Origin: Modicisalibacter tunisiensis
GTDB lineage: Bacteria; Pseudomonadota; Gammaproteobacteria; Pseudomonadales; Halomonadaceae
Direction of reading: 5' to 3'
Assembly (NCBI RefSeq): GCF_020148005.1
Contig: NZ_JAGXFD010000001.1
Location: forward strand, 555,012 to 614,104
DNA: 59,093 nucleotides
Position numbers and translations under genes: made by a program. This document shows, one piece after another, positions 11,602 through 20,600 of this stretch (the stretch's first letter is position 1; the number at the start of each line of letters is the position of its first letter). Under the pieces are notes generated by a model, which saw nothing but the letters and a program-made list of their open reading frames with translations, was not told the DNA's origin and did no database searches.

Positions 11602-13233
11602 TTATTCGCCGGGCTGCCAGCGATTGACGATCGGGTAGCGCCGGTCGCGGCCGAACCCGCGTGACGTCACCCGCACACCGACCGGCGCCTGACGGCGCTT
11701 GTACTCGTTGCGATCGACCAGCTTGACTACCTTGTAGACGGCCTCGCGGTCGAAGCCGGCGTCGATGATCGCCTCGGCACTCATGTCGCCCTCGATGTAG
11801 CGCTCGAGAATCGCATCCAGCACGTCGTAGCCGGGCAGCGAGTCGCTGTCCTGCTGATCTGGCGCCAGCTCGGCGGAGGGCGGGCGGGTGATGACCCGCT
11901 CGGGGATCACCGGCTCCTGCGCGTTGCGCCACGTCGCGAGGCGATAGACCCAGGTCTTGTAGACATCCTTGAGCGCGTTGTAGCCGCCGACCATGTCGCC
12001 GTAGAGCGTGGCGTAGCCCACCGCCATCTCGCTCTTGTTGCCGGTGGTCAGCACCATCAGGCCCTTCTTGTTGGAGATCGCCATCAGCAGCACGCCGCGA
12101 CAGCGTGACTGCAGATTCTCCTCGGTGGTGTCCTGCGGGGCGCCGGCGAAGCTCTGCGCGAGCGTCTCGTCGGCCGCCTCGACCATCGACACGATCGGCA
12201 GCACCTCGTAGTGCACGCCCAGCCGCCGGGCCTGCTCGGCGGCGTCCTCGCGGGAGATGTCGGCGGTGTAGTGATAGGGCATCATCACCGCCTGGACCCG
12301 GTCCGGGCCCAGCGCATCCACCGCGATGGCCAGCGACAGCGCCGAGTCGATGCCGCCCGACAGGCCCAGTACCACACCCTTGAAGCCGCTCTTGTTGACG
12401 TAGTCGCGCACCCCGGTGACCAGCGCGCAGTAGAGGCTCTCCTCGGCATCGAGCAGCGGCTCGATCTCGCCCGCCTCCGGCCGCCAGCCCTGTGCCTCGC
12501 CGAGAAAGCGCACCGGCATCAGGCCGGCCTGCCAGTGCGGGGCACGCACCTGCAGCTCGCCGGCGGCATCGACCACCAGCGAGCCGCCATCGAAGACCAG
12601 CTCGTCCTGACCGCCGACCTGGTTGGCGTACACCACCGGGCGCTGCACCTCGCGGGCCCGGTCGGCGAACAGCGACAGCCGCTCGGCCGGCTTGTCGCGG
12701 TGATAGGGCGAGGCGTTCAGGGTCACCAGGATGTCGGCGCCGGCATCCCGGGCACGCCGGACCGGCGCGCCGTCCCACAGGTCCTCGCAGATCAGGATCC
12801 CCAGGCGAGCCCCGCCATGCTCGATCACCAGCGGCGCATCGCCGGGCGTGAAGTAGCGGTGCTCGTCGAACACCAGGTAGTTGGGCAGCGACTGCTTGGC
12901 GTACTCGCCCAGCCACTCGCCGTTGTAGAGCACGCCGGCCAGATTGAAGTAGCCATCCTCGCGTCGGCCGGGATAGCCGATGATCACCATCACGTCGCGG
13001 GCGACCTTCTCGGCCATGCGCTCCCGGGCCGCCGCCAGCCGCGTCTCCATCGAGGGACGCAGCAGCAGGTCCTCGGGCGGGTAGCCGGTCAGGAACAGCT
13101 CGGGAAAGACCACCACATCCGCCTTGTGCTCGAGGCGGGCCTCGCGCACCGCCTCGATGGCCCGATCGGCGTTACCGGGTATATCGCCCACCAACGGGTC
13201 CAGCTGGGCCATTACCAGGGTCAAGTCTTGCAT
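11602..13233 (-). CDS. nadE: Glutamine-dependent NAD+ synthetase
   Basis: Amidates nicotinic acid adenine dinucleotide to NAD+, the last step of NAD synthesis. Two domains are visible. The N-terminal nitrilase-like glutaminase (about residues 1-250) has the Glu-Lys-Cys set: PELFLTGYPPEDLL, the lysine in KQSLPNY and the nucleophile in ILICEDLWDG. The C-terminal synthetase has the PP-loop LGLSGGIDSALSL. The 543 residues fit the short glutamine-dependent form of proteobacteria. It is a single gene convergent with bamD. Confidence 0.95.
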   Translation of the reverse strand: MQDLTLVMAQLDPLVGDIPGNADRAIEAVREARLEHKADVVVFPELFLTGYPPEDLLLRPSMETRLAAARERMAEKVARDVMVIIGYPGRREDGYFNLAGVLYNGEWLGEYAKQSLPNYLVFDEHRYFTPGDAPLVIEHGGARLGILICEDLWDGAPVRRARDAGADILVTLNASPYHRDKPAERLSLFADRAREVQRPVVYANQVGGQDELVFDGGSLVVDAAGELQVRAPHWQAGLMPVRFLGEAQGWRPEAGEIEPLLDAEESLYCALVTGVRDYVNKSGFKGVVLGLSGGIDSALSLAIAVDALGPDRVQAVMMPYHYTADISREDAAEQARRLGVHYEVLPIVSMVEAADETLAQSFAGAPQDTTEENLQSRCRGVLLMAISNKKGLMVLTTGNKSEMAVGYATLYGDMVGGYNALKDVYKTWVYRLATWRNAQEPVIPERVITRPPSAELAPDQQDSDSLPGYDVLDAILERYIEGDMSAEAIIDAGFDREAVYKVVKLVDRNEYKRRQAPVGVRVTSRGFGRDRRYPIVNRWQPGE

Positions 13234-13389
13234 GGCTGGGTCATTCCTCGAATCACGGTCATGGACGGACGGGGCAGGCTGCCCGATAGGCAGGCGCAGT
13301 CGCTTCCCTTACACTACCCCATTGACGCCATTGTCCCGCATGGATCGCCGCCTGCAAAGCACCGGCCCATCCGGCGGGGGAGCCACGGG

Positions 13390-13650
13390 ATGAACCTCTT
13401 GATCATACGCCTGATCATCTTCGCGGTCCTGTTCTGGGCCGGCCTCAAGCTCTATCGCCTGTACCGCCAGTGGCGGCTCGACCAGGACGACGCCAGCCGG
13501 CCGCGCACCATCGACGACGGCCGCATGGTGCGCTGCGCCTACTGCCGGGTGCACCTGCCCGAGTCCGACGCCATCCGCCGCGATGCCCTGTGGTTCTGCA
13601 ACGAGTCCCACCACGCGCGCTTCCTCGAGGAGCAGCAGCCCAAGGGCTGA
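13390..13650 (+). CDS. Small membrane-anchored zinc-ribbon-like protein (PP0621 type)
   Basis: An 86-residue protein with one N-terminal membrane helix (about residues 3-20), a short charged linker, and a C-terminal domain with CAYC (C-x2-C), a later Cys in FCNES and His residues, a plausible zinc site. It resembles the conserved small gammaproteobacterial family known as PP0621-like; function unknown. ATG at 13390 follows a GGG-rich stretch. It is convergent with thiO, with a 12-base gap between stops. Confidence 0.8.
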   Translation: MNLLIIRLIIFAVLFWAGLKLYRLYRQWRLDQDDASRPRTIDDGRMVRCAYCRVHLPESDAIRRDALWFCNESHHARFLEEQQPKG

Positions 13651-13662
13651 GCGACAAGCGGC

Positions 13663-14745
13663 TCAACCCAGCCGGTAAGGAGCGGGGTCGACGATCGGCT
13701 CCCGTCCCAGCAGCTCGTCCACCAGCAGGTGGGTCGACGCCGGCGCCAGCACCAGACCGTTGCGGAAATGGCCGGCGTTGACGTAGAGGTTGGCGAGCCC
13801 CGGCACCGCACCGATCATCGGCACCCCGTCCGGCGAGCCGGGACGCAGCCCCGCCCAGTGGTGCTCGACCTCGCAGTCGGCCAGCGCCGGAATGATGCGG
13901 ATCGCGCTGTCCCGCAGCGAGGCGCGCGCCGACTCGCTGGTCGAGGTATCGAAACCGGCTTCCTCGAGGGTCGAGCCGGCCAGCACCCGCCCGTCGCCCC
14001 GCGGGATCACGTAGCGCCCGTCGAGCAGCACCACCCGCTCCACCAACCCCGGCGGCGCCCTGAACAGGATCATCTGCCCCTTCACCGGACGCACCGGCAG
14101 CTCGACGCCCGCGCTCGCCAGCAGGCCGGCGCTCCACGCCCCGCCGCAGACGATGACCCGCTCGGCCGACCAGCGCCCCTGCTCGCTGTCCACCCCCGTG
14201 ACCCGCCCGTCGGCGACGCGCAGCCCGGTGACGGTCACGTCCTCCTCGAGCGTTACCCGCGGCATGGCCGCCAGCCGCGCCCGCAGCGCCTGGCCCAGCC
14301 GCGGGTTGCGGATGCTGCCGAGGGTCGGCATCCACAGCGCATCGCCAAAGCCCGGCGCCGCCTGCGGTTCCTTGCGATACAGGAAGTCGGCGTCGACCCG
14401 CTCCAGCGGCTTGCCGACCTCGCGCGCCCAGTCCATCGCCCGCGCCTCGTCCTCGACGCCCAGGTACAGCAGCCCCTTCTGGCGATACTCGGGATCGATG
14501 CCGGTCTCCTCCAGCAGCCGCAGCGCCAGCTCCGGGTAGAAGCCTTCCGACCAGCGCGACAGCGCCGAGATCGGCCGGGTGTAGCGCCAGGGATAGAGCG
14601 GCGAGACGATGCCGCCGCCCGCCCAGGAGGCCTCGCGACCACACCGGCCGCGCTCGAGCAGGGTTACCCCATGGCCGGCATCGGCCAGCTGCAGCGCCGT
14701 CATCATGCCGATGACACCGCCGCCGACGATCAGGAATTCATTCAC
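13663..14745 (-). CDS. thiO: Glycine oxidase ThiO
   Basis: FAD-dependent D-amino-acid oxidase-family enzyme that oxidises glycine to the imine used for the thiazole ring of thiamine. The N-terminal dinucleotide-binding motif is LIVGGGVIGMMTALQLADAG; further support is EASWAGGGIVSPLYPWRY and the C-terminal VNAGHFRNGLVLAPAS, typical of ThiO. GTG at 14745 is chosen (GAAGAG upstream, family-like N-terminus); a second GTG lies at 14778. About 360 residues. The neighbours are unrelated. Confidence 0.88.
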   Translation of the reverse strand: MNEFLIVGGGVIGMMTALQLADAGHGVTLLERGRCGREASWAGGGIVSPLYPWRYTRPISALSRWSEGFYPELALRLLEETGIDPEYRQKGLLYLGVEDEARAMDWAREVGKPLERVDADFLYRKEPQAAPGFGDALWMPTLGSIRNPRLGQALRARLAAMPRVTLEEDVTVTGLRVADGRVTGVDSEQGRWSAERVIVCGGAWSAGLLASAGVELPVRPVKGQMILFRAPPGLVERVVLLDGRYVIPRGDGRVLAGSTLEEAGFDTSTSESARASLRDSAIRIIPALADCEVEHHWAGLRPGSPDGVPMIGAVPGLANLYVNAGHFRNGLVLAPASTHLLVDELLGREPIVDPAPYRLG

Positions 14746-14813
14746 GATGGGACTCTTCGTTTCGTTGGCCAGACCCACAATCTACCATGCGTACCCGTCG
14801 CCGGCAGCGCGGC

Positions 14814-15191
14814 TCACCAGCACGCCGCCCCGCCCTCGGCGTCGCGACGCCCGGCGCTGTCCAGGGTCAGCTCGCCGCAGGCATCCTTGCGCTGCGCTCC
14901 CTGCGGCCGTGCCGCCAGCACGAAGCGGCGGTCATCCGCCTGGCGCAGCGAGAAGGCATAGTCGTCGCTCTCGGTCAGTGCCGACGGCAGTGCCTCGACG
15001 GCATAGCTGTCCTCGCGGGCGTAGTGGCGTTCCATCCAGTAGGCGAGCCGCATCAGCGTCGTCCGGGCGTCGTCGCGTCGCGCCTCGCGCAGATGCTGCG
15101 TGTAGGCCGGCACGGCAATCGCGGCGAGGATGCCGGCGATCGCCACCACGATGACCAGCTCGACCAGGGTGAAGCCTCGGGCTCGACGCAT
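14814..15191 (-). CDS. pilE: Type IV pilin-like minor pilin PilE (set 1)
   Basis: Minor pilin with a class III leader: the prepilin peptidase site is between G6 and F7 (MRRARG/FTLVE), Glu at +5 is present and a 20-residue hydrophobic helix follows. The 125-residue protein has two C-terminal cysteines (DACGEL and AACW) that could form the D-loop disulphide. An AGGAG lies upstream of ATG 15191. It is the last gene of the pilV-pilW-pilX-pilE order on this strand. Confidence 0.88.
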   Translation of the reverse strand: MRRARGFTLVELVIVVAIAGILAAIAVPAYTQHLREARRDDARTTLMRLAYWMERHYAREDSYAVEALPSALTESDDYAFSLRQADDRRFVLAARPQGAQRKDACGELTLDSAGRRDAEGGAACW

Positions 15192-15220
15192 GATGGCGCT
15201 CCTTCTCGGGGTAACAGGGA

Positions 15221-15793
15221 TCAGCGACGGGCCGGCCGCCAGGCCTCGCGAACGAGTGGGGAGGAGGCGTCGGTCGAGGCCCCTGCCGTCGCCGCCAGCG
15301 GCATGACGACACGGCGCTGAAGCGTGCTTCGCGTGGTCTCGCGCCGTCCCCAGGCATGCGCGACGATCACGAAGGTGGCCCGGCAGGCGGCGTCCGGGTC
15401 GGGGCACTCGCTGCGTCGGTAGTCGATGATCAGCCGCGGCGGCTCGGCCAGGTCGGGGAGTGCCGGAGCCCCGCTGGTACCGTAGGCGATGCCGTTCTTC
15501 CGCCACCGGGCATCGCGCCAGCTTGCCGGCGACGCCGGCGGCTCATGACAGCGCCCCGCCGGGCAGGCCGGTGCATAACGACCGGGATCGAAAGCCTCAT
15601 TCTGCAGCAGCCATTCGGCCTCGATCAGCGCCGCCGAGGCGGCCTGGAAGGCCGCCTGGCGATCCAGCTCGCTGTGGGCCATCCGTGCCTGCAGCGACGC
15701 ACCCTGCAAGGCGCTGACGCCCAGCAGCGACATCGCCATCAGCAGGATCAGGGCGATGAGCAGAGTCATGCCCTGCTGGCCCCGGCCGTTCAT
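15221..15793 (-). CDS. pilX: Minor pilin assembly protein PilX (set 1)
   Basis: A 190-residue PilX-like protein: short basic start, GQQGMTLLIALILLMAMSLLG membrane segment lacking the usual Glu+5 as PilX proteins often do, then a globular part with CPAGRC and CPDPDAAC cysteines. It primes pilus assembly with PilV, PilW and PilE at the inner membrane. The ATG overlaps the pilW stop by 4 bp. Confidence 0.82.
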   Translation of the reverse strand: MNGRGQQGMTLLIALILLMAMSLLGVSALQGASLQARMAHSELDRQAAFQAASAALIEAEWLLQNEAFDPGRYAPACPAGRCHEPPASPASWRDARWRKNGIAYGTSGAPALPDLAEPPRLIIDYRRSECPDPDAACRATFVIVAHAWGRRETTRSTLQRRVVMPLAATAGASTDASSPLVREAWRPARR

Positions 15794-16545
15794 GTGCCCG
15801 TCTCCGGGGGTACATTGCGCAGGCGCACGGTGGTGGCATAGACGCGCCGCAGGCGCCGATCCGTCGCCGTCACGGCCTTGCCATCGAAGCTGTAGGTCTG
15901 CGGCGCATCGAGCAGCCCGGCCTGTCGCGAGACCAGCAGCAGCTCGACGTGCACGCCGGTCACCGCGGCCCAGTCGCCCACCCCGGCGGCGCGGCGCCAG
16001 CGCCCTGCCGCGAAGTAGCGCACGGCCATCGCCGCCACATGGTGTTCCAGCGGCTGCGGCGAGTGATCGCCCACCGCACAACGCAGTCCCGGCTCGTCGC
16101 CCACCGTGAACCGCGTGACACCCGATGCATCGCGATCGACCCAGCCGCCCAGGCAGTTCTGCAGGGGCGCCCGAGTACTGCCGCGATAGCGCACGCGCAG
16201 CCTGTGGTCGTCGCCGGCGACACTGGCCGACGCCGCGAAGCCGTTTCCCGCCGGGAAGGCGTCCGGCGCGGTTCGCGGCGCATACCCGGCCTTGCGCAGC
16301 TCGCGATCGATCACGTCCAGCGCGAAGCGGCCGTCCTCCTGCATCCGCGACAGGGACGCCTGCAGCCGGTATATCCCCTGATACTCGATGAACAACCGGG
16401 TCATCCCGGCCATCACCAGCAGCCCGATGGCCAGCGCCACCATCAGCTCGACCAGGCTGACGCCCCGCTGCCGACCGCCAATGCCCGTTTCACAGCCGGG
16501 TCGACAGACTGACGTGTCGCGACTGCCGTGATTCGTTTCCCGCAT
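15790..16545 (-). CDS. pilW: Minor pilin PilW (set 1)
   Basis: PilW-family minor pilin of about 251 residues, with QRG/VSLVELMVALAIGLLVMAG as leader-peptidase site, Glu+5 and membrane helix. The large C-terminal domain contains PilW-typical NCLGGW and a late cysteine. ATG at 16545 has GGGAG 7 bases upstream; a GTG two codons earlier is also possible. It overlaps the end of pilV by 56 bp, an unusually long overlap. Confidence 0.85.
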   Translation of the reverse strand: MRETNHGSRDTSVCRPGCETGIGGRQRGVSLVELMVALAIGLLVMAGMTRLFIEYQGIYRLQASLSRMQEDGRFALDVIDRELRKAGYAPRTAPDAFPAGNGFAASASVAGDDHRLRVRYRGSTRAPLQNCLGGWVDRDASGVTRFTVGDEPGLRCAVGDHSPQPLEHHVAAMAVRYFAAGRWRRAAGVGDWAAVTGVHVELLLVSRQAGLLDAPQTYSFDGKAVTATDRRLRRVYATTVRLRNVPPETGT

Positions 16546-16954
16546 CGCCACGCTCCCGCCACTGTACTTCCACCCGGGCGGTGGCCAGCACCGTATCGCC
16601 GCTCACCGTCACGCAGCCCTTGCCATCCGGCAGGGTATCCGCCACCGCACGCCGCCAGGCCCGCAACCCCGACGCCCCACCGCCTCCACCCTCGCAGGTG
16701 CTGTCGAAGGCCCCCGCCAGGGCGTCCCGGCGGTCGAGACGCAGGCGTTCGAGCATGTTGGCGGCGTGGCGCACGGCCAGCGCTTCCGCCTCGGCGCGCC
16801 GCTGGGCATGCAGGGCATGGATCTGCGTGGTCGCCAGCCCCAGCAGGCCGAACGCCAGAATGAAGAGCGTGACCAGCACCTCGATCAGGCTGAAGCCGAG
16901 GCTGAGCCTCGCTGGCCCCGACCGCCCTCGGGCCGCATTGCGGATCGCGTTCAT
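16490..16954 (-). CDS. pilV: Minor pilin PilV (set 1)
   Basis: 154-residue PilV-type pseudopilin: leader ending in G before FSLIEVLVTLFILAFGLLG, with Glu+5 and the family's helix AFGLLGLATTQIHAL. First gene of the minus-strand set, divergent from a FimT-type gene across a very AT-rich 56-bp gap. Confidence 0.87.
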   Translation of the reverse strand: MNAIRNAARGRSGPARLSLGFSLIEVLVTLFILAFGLLGLATTQIHALHAQRRAEAEALAVRHAANMLERLRLDRRDALAGAFDSTCEGGGGGASGLRAWRRAVADTLPDGKGCVTVSGDTVLATARVEVQWRERGDAGNESRQSRHVSLSTRL

Positions 16955-17010
16955 CGGCAGACCCTGTTGCGGTTATTGAAATAACTACTTATAAAGAAAA
17001 GTACAATATA

Positions 17011-17571
17011 ATGAAAAGTGCAAATTCAATGTGCCGTTCGACACGCCGTCACATGCAGGGCATCACCCTGATCGAGCTGCTGGTGGTGCTGGCGATTCTG
17101 GTGGTCTGGGCCGGCATCGGCGGGCCGGCCATGGGACGGCTGCTGCAGACACAGCGGCTGCAGGCGGCCAGCCAGACGCTCTACCAGGCCCTGCATTACG
17201 CACGCAGCGAAGCCGTGCGCCGAGGCACGCCGGTGCTGGTGGAAAGTCGTGAGCCACGGGACTGGAATACCGGCTGGCGGATCTACGTGGACCGCAATGG
17301 CGATGGCGAGCGCTCGTCCGACGAGCCTATCCTGCGCGTGGAACCTTCACCGCCCGGCGATGTGGATGTTATCGCCAACCGGCCGGTGGCCCGGCAGGTA
17401 CGCTATGCACCCAACGGCTACTCGATGCGGGCGAGCGGGGCCTTCCAGATCGGCAGCTTCTACCTCTGCCCGCCGGGGCGAAAAGGCGATGCAAGGCGGC
17501 TGGTGCTGAGCCGGGGAGGACGATTGCGCATCGAGCGGATCGCTGCCGATGAGGGGAAGTGTGGCGGTTGA
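17011..17571 (+). CDS. GspH/FimT-type pseudopilin (set 1)
   Basis: 186-residue pseudopilin with leader MQG/ITLIELLVVLAILVVWAG (Glu+5 present) and a GspH-like C-terminal domain (YARSEAVRRGTPVLVE, then GWRIYVDRNGDG). Known FimT/FimU proteins are minor pilins that in some species bind DNA during natural uptake. It is the only pilin gene here on the plus strand, divergent from pilV. The start is uncertain: no good ribosome site precedes ATG 17011, and in-frame ATGs lie at 17029 and 17053. Confidence 0.8.
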   Translation: MKSANSMCRSTRRHMQGITLIELLVVLAILVVWAGIGGPAMGRLLQTQRLQAASQTLYQALHYARSEAVRRGTPVLVESREPRDWNTGWRIYVDRNGDGERSSDEPILRVEPSPPGDVDVIANRPVARQVRYAPNGYSMRASGAFQIGSFYLCPPGRKGDARRLVLSRGGRLRIERIAADEGKCGG

Positions 17572-17620
17572 AGCGGTAACCGCTCGAGCGTTGTCGCTGC
17601 GGCGACAGCAGGCAGCGAAA

Positions 17621-18628
17621 CTAGAATTCCTGCCAGGTTATGCCATTGTCTCCCGTCAGCATGTCGGTCTGATCCGCCCCTGTCAGATCCAAGCCGCCGT
17701 TGAAAGTAGCGGAACCACCTACCACGACACTGCCGTTCATGGCAAAGTTTCCGGTACCATTCATCATCAGAGCCCCACCCACCCAGACCAGGCCACCGAG
17801 CCGGGTCTTGCTCGCGCCATTGAATACCATGCTTCCCGATGAGACAAAAGAGGCACGAATATCTTGTTTGGTTTTCAGCTTAATTGTTGCCGCGCCGTCC
17901 ACAACAAAGGTCTTCTCTGAGTCAGAATCAGTAACCGTCAAGTCTCCATCAAATCCTTTTTGGGAATCACAGAATACGTACGAACCTCGGGCAGCACACC
18001 CCTGTAAATAGTCGGCACCATTCCCCATATAACGTCTAACAGCATCGATATATTCAAGCTCAGGAACCGGCGTATTGCTTACGCCATAATCACTTCTTTT
18101 CTCCCCTTCCACGTTATCCTGTCCATGAATCACCAGGGCCCCACCCGTGAGAATACTGAAATCGGAGAGTTCACTGGGCGGATCGAAGTCGGGCCCGCCG
18201 CCCGTGCCGGCCACGATGACCCGATGCCTCGCCAGAACCCCGCCCTCTGCATCGACAGCCTCACCGGCAATGGCGTAACCGGGCTCTCCCTCGAGCCTGC
18301 AGGCCGTGTAATAAGCCCGTTGATGGTTTTCTTCACTGCCCCCGGAAAGGGTCGCCTGCGTCCATGCTGAAAGCCTAGGGTCATCGTCCATGATCTCCCG
18401 GCAGGCCTGTTCGCCGGCGGATTCATCCAGGCGAGTGATCCGGGACGAAGCCACGGTTTCCGCCGCCATCTTCGCCAGCGCATCCGCACGATAGTTACCG
18501 GCCAGTTTTTCGTTGGTCACCCCACCCTGAAGCCCAGTGGTCGCCAGCATCGCGGCCATGACCATCAGGATCAGCACCACGATCAATGCAGCTCCATCCT
18601 GCCGATGGGAATAACACCTTGGTTTCAT
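17621..18628 (-). CDS. PilX-like minor pilin with long repeat-like tail (set 2)
   Basis: 335-residue protein with a PilX-like N-terminus (DGAALIVVLILMVMAAMLATTG). The middle carries cysteines, and the last 100 residues are short repeating units of the type V-x-G-x-A-x-x-N-G (SSGSMVFNG, VGGALMMNG, MNGSVVVGGSATFNGG). This pattern suggests a right-handed beta-helix such as seen in bactofilins and adhesin stalks. It is nearly twice as long as the PilX of set 1. ATG 18628 has AAGGAG upstream and overlaps the preceding pilW-like stop by 4 bp. Confidence 0.78.
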   Translation of the reverse strand: MKPRCYSHRQDGAALIVVLILMVMAAMLATTGLQGGVTNEKLAGNYRADALAKMAAETVASSRITRLDESAGEQACREIMDDDPRLSAWTQATLSGGSEENHQRAYYTACRLEGEPGYAIAGEAVDAEGGVLARHRVIVAGTGGGPDFDPPSELSDFSILTGGALVIHGQDNVEGEKRSDYGVSNTPVPELEYIDAVRRYMGNGADYLQGCAARGSYVFCDSQKGFDGDLTVTDSDSEKTFVVDGAATIKLKTKQDIRASFVSSGSMVFNGASKTRLGGLVWVGGALMMNGTGNFAMNGSVVVGGSATFNGGLDLTGADQTDMLTGDNGITWQEF

Positions 18629-19203
18629 TTGCACTCCTTGGGCTTCCCCCCTTTTCCCCACGGCGGTCCCTGACATATTGACCCATTGCCTCCCGATGAC
18701 CCGGGAGACCCACCCTGGCTATTGCCATTTTCCTGAGCGGCCTTGATCGCGGCAGCGCGGTTGGTTACCAGAAAAGTGAAGGTCGAGTGATCGGCATCGC
18801 CGGCGCCTCCGGGGTCGAGATTCAGAGTCACCTGGTAGGTCGAATCTCCGGCAGACGTCACGCCGAAAGCCCCTGCCTCATCGGCCAAGCCATCGAACAT
18901 GACCTCCCCGTTGCGCAGCAGCTGCTCGGTATCCGCGTCCACCCGATAGTCAACCGACTCGCCATCGATGCTCAGCGTCAGGGGATCGGTACCCGACACG
19001 TCGACACTGTCGGCGCGGCGAATATCCCCCAGCACCCGATTGGCAAAGAAACTCAGGTTCGCCTGACGTTGACTCAACTGACTGATGCGCTCGAACTGCC
19101 CCCGCACCAGCTGGAACACCTCGCCGGCACCCAGCAGAATCAGCGAACCGATCAGCAGGGCCACCATCAGCTCCACCAGCCCCAGCCCCGCCTGGCGTAT
19201 CAT
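18625..19203 (-). CDS. PilW-like minor pilin (set 2)
   Basis: 192 residues. QAG/LGLVELMVALLIGSLILLG gives a leader site (one residue unlike the usual F at +1), Glu+5 and the membrane helix; a compact C-terminal domain follows. The end is Gly/Ser/Asn-rich (SQGGSPGSSGGNG) and then Pro/Gly/Lys-rich. ATG/TGA overlaps with both neighbours show a tightly coupled operon. Confidence 0.8.
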   Translation of the reverse strand: MIRQAGLGLVELMVALLIGSLILLGAGEVFQLVRGQFERISQLSQRQANLSFFANRVLGDIRRADSVDVSGTDPLTLSIDGESVDYRVDADTEQLLRNGEVMFDGLADEAGAFGVTSAGDSTYQVTLNLDPGGAGDADHSTFTFLVTNRAAAIKAAQENGNSQGGSPGSSGGNGSICQGPPWGKGGKPKECK

Positions 19204-19664
19204 GCACCCTCCCCGAGGTTCGGCAGGCGTACCGTGTAATCAAAAGCCTGACGGTTGGATTCGTCGGGGGTAGCACGCCCTTCATCCCAGCTTACAGAGA
19301 TGTCATAAACGCAATTACCGCCTCCCAGGCTTACAGGGTTTTCACCAATTCCCGGAAGCCACTGTCCCCACTCAGGCGCCCACTTGTCCTTCATTTGCGC
19401 TTTCCAGTCCGTGGAGCTTGGATCTGGACACGCGGAATCATCGGCCAAACCTCGCCAGAGCCTTTCCTGCAGGTCCTGAGCAGCCAGCGTGGCAATGGTC
19501 CGTTGATAACCCATATGCGTGCTCTGCAGGGCCTTGAGCTGCATGCCCGCCACGCCCAGCAGGCCGATGGCGAGGATCAGCAGCGCCACCAGGGCCTCGA
19601 TCAGCGAGAAGCCTCTGACATGCCGGCCGGCTTTCTGTGCTATGGCCCCCTGAAAGCCCGTCAT
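19200..19664 (-). CDS. PilV-like minor pilin (set 2)
   Basis: 154 residues with leader VRG/FSLIEALVALLILAIGLLG, Glu+5 and the PilV-type GVAGMQLKALQ helix continuation. Start and stop overlap the neighbours by 4 bp each. It is paralogous to the PilV of set 1 but clearly different in the C-terminal half. Confidence 0.85.
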   Translation of the reverse strand: MTGFQGAIAQKAGRHVRGFSLIEALVALLILAIGLLGVAGMQLKALQSTHMGYQRTIATLAAQDLQERLWRGLADDSACPDPSSTDWKAQMKDKWAPEWGQWLPGIGENPVSLGGGNCVYDISVSWDEGRATPDESNRQAFDYTVRLPNLGEGA

Positions 19665-20140
19665 TGCGCGCTTATGCCCCCCGACTTCGAAATGGAAAAC
19701 CCGGCACTGTCCTGTGTCGCTTTATTCGTGACCACGAACTCGCAGGCCCCCGACGGGTCGCCGCAATTGGTGCGTTCGCCCAGCTTGCCGAACGTCACGC
19801 TCCCGCCGGACATGGAAAGGCCATTCAGAGAACCAATACGCGTCAACAGAGGATTTTCATCTCCGGCATCCTTTTCCCTGACGAATAGTTGCCAGCTCTG
19901 CGAGTCGGTCATCTCGAGCACCATGGAAACCTCCGTATGCCGCGTGATGGCCGCACTGCGCGCATAGCGCACGCCGGCGAGTATCTCGTTGTAGGTGCCC
20001 GCCAGGCGGTTGTCGCCCAGCAGCCGATCGAATCCCGGCACCGCGATGACGGCCAGAATGGCGGCGATGGCCAGCACCACGATCAGCTCGAGCAGCGTGA
20101 AGCCGCGCTCAATCCCCCTACTGCCAGTCACAGGAGGCAC
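19661..20140 (-). CDS. GspH/FimT-type minor pilin (set 2)
   Basis: 159 residues, leader ERG/FTLLELIVVLAIAAILAVIA with Glu+5 and a GspH domain (GVRYARSAAITRHTEVSMVLE region) with two C-terminal cysteines (TNCGDPSGACEF). The start is a GTG, either 20140 or 20131, overlapping the end of the pilE-like gene by about 20 bp. Neither has a clear ribosome site, so coupling to upstream translation is likely. Confidence 0.82.
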   Translation of the reverse strand: MPPVTGSRGIERGFTLLELIVVLAIAAILAVIAVPGFDRLLGDNRLAGTYNEILAGVRYARSAAITRHTEVSMVLEMTDSQSWQLFVREKDAGDENPLLTRIGSLNGLSMSGGSVTFGKLGERTNCGDPSGACEFVVTNKATQDSAGFSISKSGGISAQ

Positions 20141-20543
20141 CGTCCGCCATGTCGCTTGTATTCTCCAGGTCGCGCTGGCCGGTCTGGTTCAGCGTCAGGG
20201 TGCCGCAACGATCACCGGCCTGCGCCGACCCTGCCTTTGGTGATGCCTCGAGTCGGTACTTGGAAGCCGAGGGCGTGATGATGGTCAGCGTGTAATAGTC
20301 GCCCGCCGAAGTGCTGCCGCTTGGGCAACCATCCGCCTGGTAGCTGTAGTGTTCGGTAAAGCACCGCTCCAGCTGATTCGCCGTATCCAGCAGTGCGGTC
20401 TTGGCCTCGTTGCGCCGGGCGTCCTGAACGTGGCGGATGTAACTGGGATAGGCCACCGCCGCCAGGATGGCGACGATCACCATGGCGATCATCACTTCCA
20501 GCAGAGTGAACCCTCTGGCATTTCGCCGCATGACGTCACTCAT
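20118..20543 (-). CDS. PilE-like minor pilin (set 2)
   Basis: 141 residues, NARG/FTLLEVMIAMVIVAILAAVAY is a near-consensus type IV pilin N-terminus with Glu+5; cysteines at CFTEHYSYQADGC and DRCGTL, with a last one at SCDW. ATG 20543 or 20531 can start it. It is the first gene of the second pilin operon, 107 bp beyond the ispH stop, with the ispH terminator between them. Confidence 0.87.
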   Translation of the reverse strand: MSDVMRRNARGFTLLEVMIAMVIVAILAAVAYPSYIRHVQDARRNEAKTALLDTANQLERCFTEHYSYQADGCPSGSTSAGDYYTLTIITPSASKYRLEASPKAGSAQAGDRCGTLTLNQTGQRDLENTSDMADGASCDWQ

Positions 20544-20600
20544 CCGTTATCTAGCGTTTCATTATGTATCAATACTGCCAGACTGCCACCCGGCATCCAT

